Shown here: positions 39,793-48,572 of the stretch, piece after piece
How positions within the stretch are numbered: position 1 is the first letter of the stretch
How the letters are laid out: each line of letters starts with the position of its first letter
NCBI RefSeq assembly: GCF_001039355.2
Contig: NW_019776035.1
Coordinates: forward strand, 60,071 to 124,070
DNA from: Lingula anatina
Lineage: Eukaryota > Brachiopoda > Lingulata > Lingulida > Lingulidae
Reading direction: 5' to 3'
DNA: 64,000 bases
Notes under the pieces: model-generated
The model's database searches: none
The model's input: only the letters and a program-made list of their open reading frames with translations
Told to the model about the DNA's origin: nothing
Position numbers and translations under genes: made by a program

Positions 39793-42700
39793 GCACACAC
39801 ACTTTTGTTTGTATCAGAAACATGCAGTGAATTCTTCACTTATACTTTCATTTACTTATATTTTAGGTGACATAATACATAATATCATATATTGCATTTG
39901 GCACTAAGTAGAAAATAATTTGGCGGCTATTGGATATACTGAGGAAGTGTACACAGTATATTTGGAGACTGTCTGTGTTGCTCTAGGCCTTTTCCTTTGG
40001 GGGGAGGGGGGCATGAGTGACATGGGACAAATATATTTGCAATGTCATAAGTAAAAAAATCAATATCTAACTCAAAGAGTATGTAGTCCATGCAAATAAA
40101 AGTGTATAGAATGCTACTGATGCCCAAGAATGGCTAATTTCCATCAGTATAATTTGTTTCTTTACTTAATAGCTGACCCAATCTAAACCTAATTAAAATT
40201 AGGCTGCCCAGTGTACAGGTGTCCTTAAACTGAAGACTGTATAGCAAAAGTAAGCAGCTCAAAGATAAGAATATACTGTACTAAAAGTATATTTGGCCAA
40301 AATGATGTGCATTTCCATATTCCAATAATGGTTTNNNNNNNNNNNNNNNNNNNNNNNNNNNNNNNNNNNNNNNNNNNNNNNNNNNNNNNNNNNNNNNNNN
40401 NNNNNNNNNNNNNNNNNNNNNNNNNNNNNNNNNNNNNNNNNNNNNNNNNNNNNNNNNNNNNNNNNNNNNNNNNNNNNNNNNNNNNNNNNNNNNNNNNNNN
40501 NNNNNNNNNNNNNNNNNNNNNNNNNNNNNNNNNNNNNNNNNNNNNNNNNNNNNNNNNNNNNNNNNNNNNNNNNNNNNNNNNNNNNNNNNNNNNNNNNNNN
40601 NNNNNNNNNNNNNNNNNNNNNNNNNNNNNNNNNNNNNNNNNNNNNNNNNNNNNNNNNNNNNNNNNNNNNNNNNNNNNNNNNNNNNNNNNNNNNNNNNNNN
40701 NNNNNNNNNNNNNNNNNNNNNNNNNNNNNNNNNNNNNNNNNNNNNNNNNNNNNNNNNNNNNNNNNNNNNNNNNNNNNNNNNNNNNNNNNNNNNNNNNNNN
40801 NNNNNNNNNNNNNNNNNNNNNNNNNNNNNNNNNNNNNNNNNNNNNNNNNNNNNNNNNNNNNNNNNNNNNNNNNNNNNNNNNNNNNNNNNNNNNNNNNNNN
40901 NNNNNNNNNNNNNNNNNNNNNNNNNNNNNNNNNNNNNNNNNNNNNNNNNNNNNNNNNNNNNNNNNNNNNNNNNNNNNNNNNNNNNNNNNNNNNNNNNNNN
41001 NNNNNNNNNNNNNNNNNNNNNNNNNNNNNNNNNNNNNNNNNNNNNNNNNNNNNNNNNNNNNNNNNNNNNNNNNNNNNNNNNNNNNNNNNNNNNNNNNNNN
41101 NNNNNNNNNNNNNNNNNNNNNNNNNNNNNNNNNNNNNNNNNNNNNNNNNNNNNNNNNNNNNNTATATATATATATATATTTGGTCTCATTCCAAGTTTTT
41201 ATTTCTGTTATTTAAGAGTAATGTGGAATAGTATACATTTGGTGCTAGCTAGTGATAGTTCCCATAGGCCTGCCATTGATAAGTAGTAGTCTTAGCCAGG
41301 CAGCCAAATGTCTCCTTCATAAGATGTGGACAATTAACAGTGAATTAGCAAAGAAAGATGGGGTCATCATTTAGCCATCTTCTGTTAAGTATCTCTTGCT
41401 CTCTATGGAGTTTTCATCTTGCATTGAGAACCCTAACATCAGGGGGACAAAGATCCTGAAAATAGACACACTTATTATCTGACTGGGTAGTATCTGATTT
41501 TTTACAGCTTTGAGGAAAATCGGGCATACATGTATTAACCATCTCTGCATTATTCTCTTATTAGTAAAGTTGGTAAGTATGAATCATTATTTTTTTCTGA
41601 TAAATCTAAATAAATGGGAAACATCGAATTTCCCAATGTTGCAAACACTTCACCATGCCAACAATGTGTAATGCAAACTCTAATCACCATTCATTGACAG
41701 TTTACTCTCAGGCATTGTCAAGGTATAAAAAGAAAATAAAAGATGATGGACATCCCCCCCCCCCCCCCCCCCCGCCCCAATCACTGGCTTCATCAAAACC
41801 CCAAAAAAAGTCGCAGGCTGCAGGAAATCTGTCATTCATTGTTAGTATCAAATACTGATTATACATGCACTTTTTCATGGTTACTCAATGTAATGCAAAC
41901 ATCAATTGATGCTCACTGACAAACTAAAACCTTCTCCCAGCAGAACACAACATGGCATTAACTGTGTCTGCTTTATCTGCCATCAATCTCTTTTCAAGAG
42001 ACAGTATCAATTAATTTTGCAGACTCAAGGAAATGGATAATAATGACCCTCAATTAAACGTGGAGACAAAGAAGAGCAGGGGAATTCTTGTTTCTCTTTA
42101 GTTGGATGCAAATTCAGAACATCTTTTTGATGGGTTATCGGTTGAATTGCTTGAAAGAAAGTTGGCAATTAATTTGATGTGTGCATTATTCTGAAAGAGT
42201 TAGGTTCGTTGTGAGGAAATTGAAGTTGTAAGACTACCCACTAAATTTTGGCCTATTTAAGATCATATTGATTCTGATATGGCTTCTTACATTCTCTTAC
42301 AAGTTTTCGCTCAAAACAGCTCCAGAAAGTTGATGCTTTCATTTCACCACAATATATCCTAATGTGTTTGCCAAGAAGTGAAAGAAAATTGTAACCCCCC
42401 CTGGAAAAACATTGATTTTTGGGGGGAGGAATTAAAACTTATTTTGTATTTGCATGAATTGTAGTAACATTGGACATTTCAATATACTATGAAATACAAC
42501 AGTATTGTTCCTTAATGGAACTTCTGTTTAAATTTTTGTAAGTAAATTTTGGAAATGTGCCATAATTGATATCAGAATGTATAAGAGAAAACATTTTATA
42601 GAAATAAACAAAAACACAATTGTATGCTGATTACTAAAACAAATCAATATGATCATTATAGGTTTATCTTCCAATATTTTACGTAAAAGCACTAGGTCTT

Positions 42701-44712
42701 GAATGCATATCTGTTAATCAAATTATGTTACTCTGTTTGAATTTTTTTTTAGAAAACAATGATAGTGATATAGACATGATACAAATATAATGATACATGT
42801 ACTTAAGCCCTAATCATACAGTAAGCAAAAGGCTCAGTGTAAATGCCATTATGCTCAAAATATAGGTGGGCTCAGCTAATGGAAAAAGTTGAAATGATCT
42901 GAGCTATGGACTGAGCTACTAGCAAACGGCTCACAGTGTGGGCATATTGCTCACAGTGTTTGCTCTGGGCTCATATACTGGCATAACGCTCACAATGTCA
43001 GCTATGGGCCCAGATACTGGCATAATGCTCACAATGTCAGCTATGGGCCCAGATACTGGCATAATGCTCATGATGTGCTGACACTTCAAGTCAATAGCTC
43101 AGCCTACATTGTATAAACCAGTGTGGGAGCCCATAGCTGCTGGCCTCACAAAGAAAAAGAGCTCATCCTGCGTGCAGTGGGCTATTGTTCGGGTGACCTG
43201 TGGAAGAGGTTATTGATTTGTGAAATGTAAGGAAATGATCTGCGACTGTAAAGTTACTGTCTGTCTCTGTCAGTCTTCCCGGGGGAATGTAGACTAAACC
43301 CCCGATAAAGCTTTGATATCAGCAATTAATTGACTTATCATGAGCAATGCCAAAGTTAGAGAAGTATTTTTATTTGTAATGGAAAAGATCGATCGCAAGG
43401 TTCCAGAGAATCAACAGTATATTGCATCCTTTTACAGTTGTTGCAATTTAAGTCTACTATAGTGCATATGATAACATTTATTTCTTGCAATCAGAAGTAG
43501 GCGGATTGTAGGATGAAACAATGGACTATTAAACAAGCAATATAAAATATAATGAATTATAGATAAAATGAATTAAGAACTATTTTGTAGAAAGTTTTGA
43601 ATGAAAGTTATGGGTAGTCATGTATTTTGAATGCATTCTGTCTCATCCATCAGCAGAGATGAGAATCTTCCAATAAGTTGATTTTCCCTTCTTAAACAAA
43701 AAAAAAATAATGATAATAATAATAATCTGTTGCTCTTGGCTAAATTTCCCCTTTTTTTGTTATGTAAATAGCATATCTATTCTATATACATGTTTATTGC
43801 AGTGCCACTAATTTGTTTTAGTGTAAGTAAAGATAGCAGGTTGGCAGATTTACACATACTGTTTTCTTGTTATTTCTCGAATGTACCTACAATCAGTGGA
43901 GCCTCCTCCTCTCCCTTATAAAATATTAGACTTTTGTTAACCTCTACCCCAGTATCTGTCCAGTAAGGCATTGATTTTCTTTGTTTGATATACTGTGTAT
44001 CAAAAATTATCTAACAGACAGTAAGTGACAATGTACAGGTATATATGCTCCTTATCTTCCAACAGGGTTCGCACAACTCTTGAAAACCCTTGAAAACCCT
44101 TGAATTTTATTTTCTAAAATCAAGTCCTTGAATATGCTTGAAAATGGAGCAAAACCCTGGAAAATAAAAATAAACCCTTGAAAACCCTTGATTATGCTTG
44201 ATAAATAAAAAAACGAACTTTTTAAATCATTTATGATTATTAAAAACAAAATTCGAGTCGGTCGTTTTTTAACGTCGATATTCTAACAGTCTGTCGATAT
44301 ATAACAGTTTTCCCCAGAAGTTGGGAAAAACGATGTTGTCCTGTCTTGGTAAAACATAACAGGGAAAAACGATGTTGTCTTGTCTTGGGAGAAATGTACC
44401 TCTTTAGTATGAAGAAATTGTTTTTTAACTTGGATTCCCGACTTTTGTTTAGTTTGTTTTCATTCAATGCAATATCGCAAGAATAATTTGTTTGTGCTTA
44501 TAGCTGATCACAGTGATTTAATCTGAAAGTAATGCTTACACTTAGCAATGTAGGTAAGTGGAGTGATAAGCGACCATGTCCATTCATTAGGAGGATTAAG
44601 CAATGCCCCAGTTACAACAGCCTTACTGTTGTCTGCAGGGAGTGCTAGACAAAGATATCAGAATTACTTAGAGGGTGAAAAAGAAAGCAAGCTGAAGAGG
44701 ACGGCAAAAAAA

Positions 44713-44743
<31 letters not shown>

Positions 44744-47700
44744 GTCTGTAATGGAAGACATTGATTAAATTTTAAAAAAAGAAAAAAAACNTTATATTTC
44801 CTTGATCTGCAACTATCAAAGATTTGGTTTATTTCATAATTACAGGAAATGGTCTCATTCCAAGTTTTTATTTCTGTTATTTAAGAGTAATGTGGAATAG
44901 TATACATTTGGTGCTAGCTAGTGATAGTTCCCAAAGGCCTGCCATTGATCAGCAGCAGTCTTAGCCAAATGTCTCCATTGTAAGATGTGGACAATTAACA
45001 GTGAATTAACAAAGAAAGATGGGGTCATCATTTAGCCATCTTCTGTTAAGTATCTCTTGCTCTCTATGGAGTTTTCATCTTGCATTGAAAACCCTAACAT
45101 GAGGAGGACAAAGATCCTGTAAATAGACACACTTTGTATCTGACACGGTAGTAGATATCTTATTTTTACAGTTTTGAGGAAAATCAGGCGTATTTACCTT
45201 CTCTGTATTGTTCTCTTATAGTTGGTAGTTGTGAATCATTTTTCTTTTTTGATAAAACTAAATAAACTGGAAACATTGAATTTCAGAATGTTGCAGAGAC
45301 TTCACCATGCCAACATTGTGTAATGCAGTAATCACCATTCATTGACAGTTAACTCTCAGACATTATCAGGGTATAAAAAGAAAATAAAAGTTAATTGAGC
45401 CCCTCCCCCCCCCCCCCCTCAAAACAAACAAAAAAAGTTGCAGGTTGCAGGAAATCTGTCATTCATTGTTAATATCAAATACAGATTATACATGCAGTTT
45501 TTCATGGTTACTCAATGTAATGCAAACATCAATTGATGCTCACTGACAAACTAAAACCTCCCAGCTGAACACAACATGGCATTAACTGTGTCTGCTTTAT
45601 CTGCCATCAATCTCTTTTCAAGAGACAGTATCAATTAATTTTGCAGACTCAAGGAAATGGATAATAATGACCCTCAATTAAACCTGGAGACAAAGAAGAG
45701 CAGGGGAATTCTTGTTTCTCTTTAGTTGGATGCAAATTCAGAACATCTTTTTGATGGGTTATCGGTTGAATTGCTTGAAAGAAAGTTGGCAATTAATTTG
45801 ATGTGTGCATTATTCTGAAAGAGTTACATTCGTTGTGAGGAAATTGAAGTTGTAAGACTACGCACTAAATTTTGGTCTATTAAAGATCAAATTGATTCTG
45901 ATATGGCTTCTTACATTCTCTTACAAGTTTTAGCTCAAAACAGCTCCAGAAAGTTGATGCTTTCATTTCACTACAGTATATCCTAATGTGTTTGCCAAGA
46001 AATAAAAGAAAATTGTAAACCCCCCTGGAAGAACATTGATTTTTTGGGGGAGGAATTAAAATTTATTATGTATTTGCATGAATTGTAGTGGCATTGGACA
46101 TTTCAATATACTATGAAATACAACAGTATTGTTCCTTTATGGAACTTCTGTTTAAATTTCTGTAATTGAATTTCGGAAATGTACTATAATTGATATCAGA
46201 ATGCATAAGAGAAAACATTTTATAGAAATAAACAAAAAAACAATTGTATGCTGATTACTAAAACAAATCAATATGATCATTATAGGTTTATCTTCCAATA
46301 TTTTACTTAAAAGCACTAGGTCTTAAATGCATATCTGTTAATCAAATTATGTTACACTGTTTGAATTTTTTTTAGAAAACAGTGATACTGATATGGACAT
46401 GATACAAATATAATGATACATGTACTTAAGCCCTAATCATACAGTAAGCAAAAGGCTCAGTGTAAATGCCATTATGCTCAAAATATAGATGGGCTCAGCT
46501 AATATAAAAAGTTGAAACAATCTGAGCTATGGACTGAGCTACTAGCAAATGGCTCACAGTGTGGGCATATTGCTCACAGTGTTTGCTATGGGCTCATATA
46601 CTGGCATAACGCTCACAATGTCAGCTATGGGCCCAGATACTGGCATAACGCTCACAATGTCAGCTATGTGCCCAGATACTGGCATAATGCTCATAATGTG
46701 CTGACACTTCAAGTCAATAGCTCAGCCTACATTGTATAAACCAGTGTGGGAGCCCATAGCTGCTGGCCTCACAAAGAAAAAGAGCTCATCCTGCGTGCAG
46801 TGGGCTATTGTTCGAGTGACCTGTGGAAGAGGTTATTGATTTGTGAAATGTAAGGAAATGATCTGCGACTGTAAAGTTACTGTCTGTCTCTGTCAGTCTT
46901 CCCGGGGGAATGTAGACTAAACCCCAGATAAAGCTTTGATATCAGCAATTAATTGACTTATCATGAGCAATGCCAAAGTTAGAGAAGTATTTTTATTTGT
47001 AATGGAAAAGATCGATCTCAAGGTTCCAGAGAATCAACAGTATATTGCATCCATTTACAGTTGTTGCAATTTAAGTCTACTATAGTGCATATGATAACAT
47101 TTATTTCTTGCAATCAGAAGTAGGCGGATTGTAGGATGAAACAATGGACTATTAAACAAGCAATACAAAATATAATGAATTATAGATAAAATGAATTAAG
47201 AAGTATTTTGTAGAAAGTTTTGAATGAAAGTTATGGGTAGTCAAGTATTTTGAATGCATTCTGTCTCATCCATCAGCAGAGAGGAGAATCTTCCAATAAG
47301 TTGATTTTCCCTTCTTAAAAAAAATAATAATAATGATAATAATAATAATCTGTTGCTCTTGGCTAAAGTTCCCCCTTTTTTTGTTATATAAATAGCATAT
47401 CTATTCTATATACATGTTTATTGCAGTGTCACTCATTTGTTTTAGTGTAGGCAAAGAGAGAAGGTTGGCAGATTTACACATACTGTTTTATTGCTATTTC
47501 CCAAATGTAACCACAAAGATGAGTTAGAATAACTGGTGATTGGAAGATAAGGAGCATATATACATTGTCACCCATTGTCTGTTAGATAACTGTTAATACA
47601 CAGTATATCAAACAAAGAAAATCAATACCTTATTGGACAGATACTGGGGTAGAGGTTAACAAAAGTCTAATATTTTATTAGGGAGAAGAGGAGACTCCAC

Positions 47701-47966
47701 TGATTGTAGGTATAATATTGGAATTTAGACGTATTTTTTTTTAGTTTTTTTTTCTTCTTTACTTTACAATTTAAATTTGAAATCTTTTTGTTGGCAGAAT
47801 TCCAACATCGTGTGCCAACCCCCCACCCTGTCTTCTGGTAAGTCATAATACCACTGAGCCATTTCTTCCTACTTTTTTTATGACTTAAAAAAACATGCAT
47901 TTTATTAAAAACTGTAACTTTCAAGTCACTTAAAAGTATGATACATTAGATAAATGCCCCCCCCCC

Positions 47967-48046
<80 letters not shown>

Positions 48047-48520
48047 AATCTCATGTCCTGCTATTTTAAAATGGAGAAAGCTTTGTAGTGCACTGGTTTA
48101 AGCCTTCTATCATACCATCAGCTCTAACTGTGCTGACAGCTACATCACGCACAATCAAATTAACGTGAACAGTAATTTTGCTAATCAGGCGAGAAAAAAA
48201 CTGAGTCATCTCTCAGAAACATCGTCAGTGAGCAATTTCTGAGAAATTTGTGGTTTTGAATTACAAATTGGAGAACAGGGTGACATCATTTGCATGAGGA
48301 GCCCCAGAAGCTACTTAAACACTTGGTTGCCATGTAAACTGCTTTAATTTGATGCAATTATTTCCGAAAACAACTAAAACATAGTACTAGTATAATGTTC
48401 AGATTACACTGTTTCTCAAAGGTAAGCCTGTAACAAAAGTAAATTACCACCATTTTTGCATTAGTTGTTTTGATAGCAGTAGCTGAATCAAACACAAGTG
48501 GATCCCGGATGAGCAAATGT

Positions 48521-48572
<52 letters not shown>

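Noticed and set aside
46512-46739. 75-codon frame with a 13-residue repeat
   Set aside because: It is a translation of the 39-bp minisatellite; the equivalent frame in the other block is closed.
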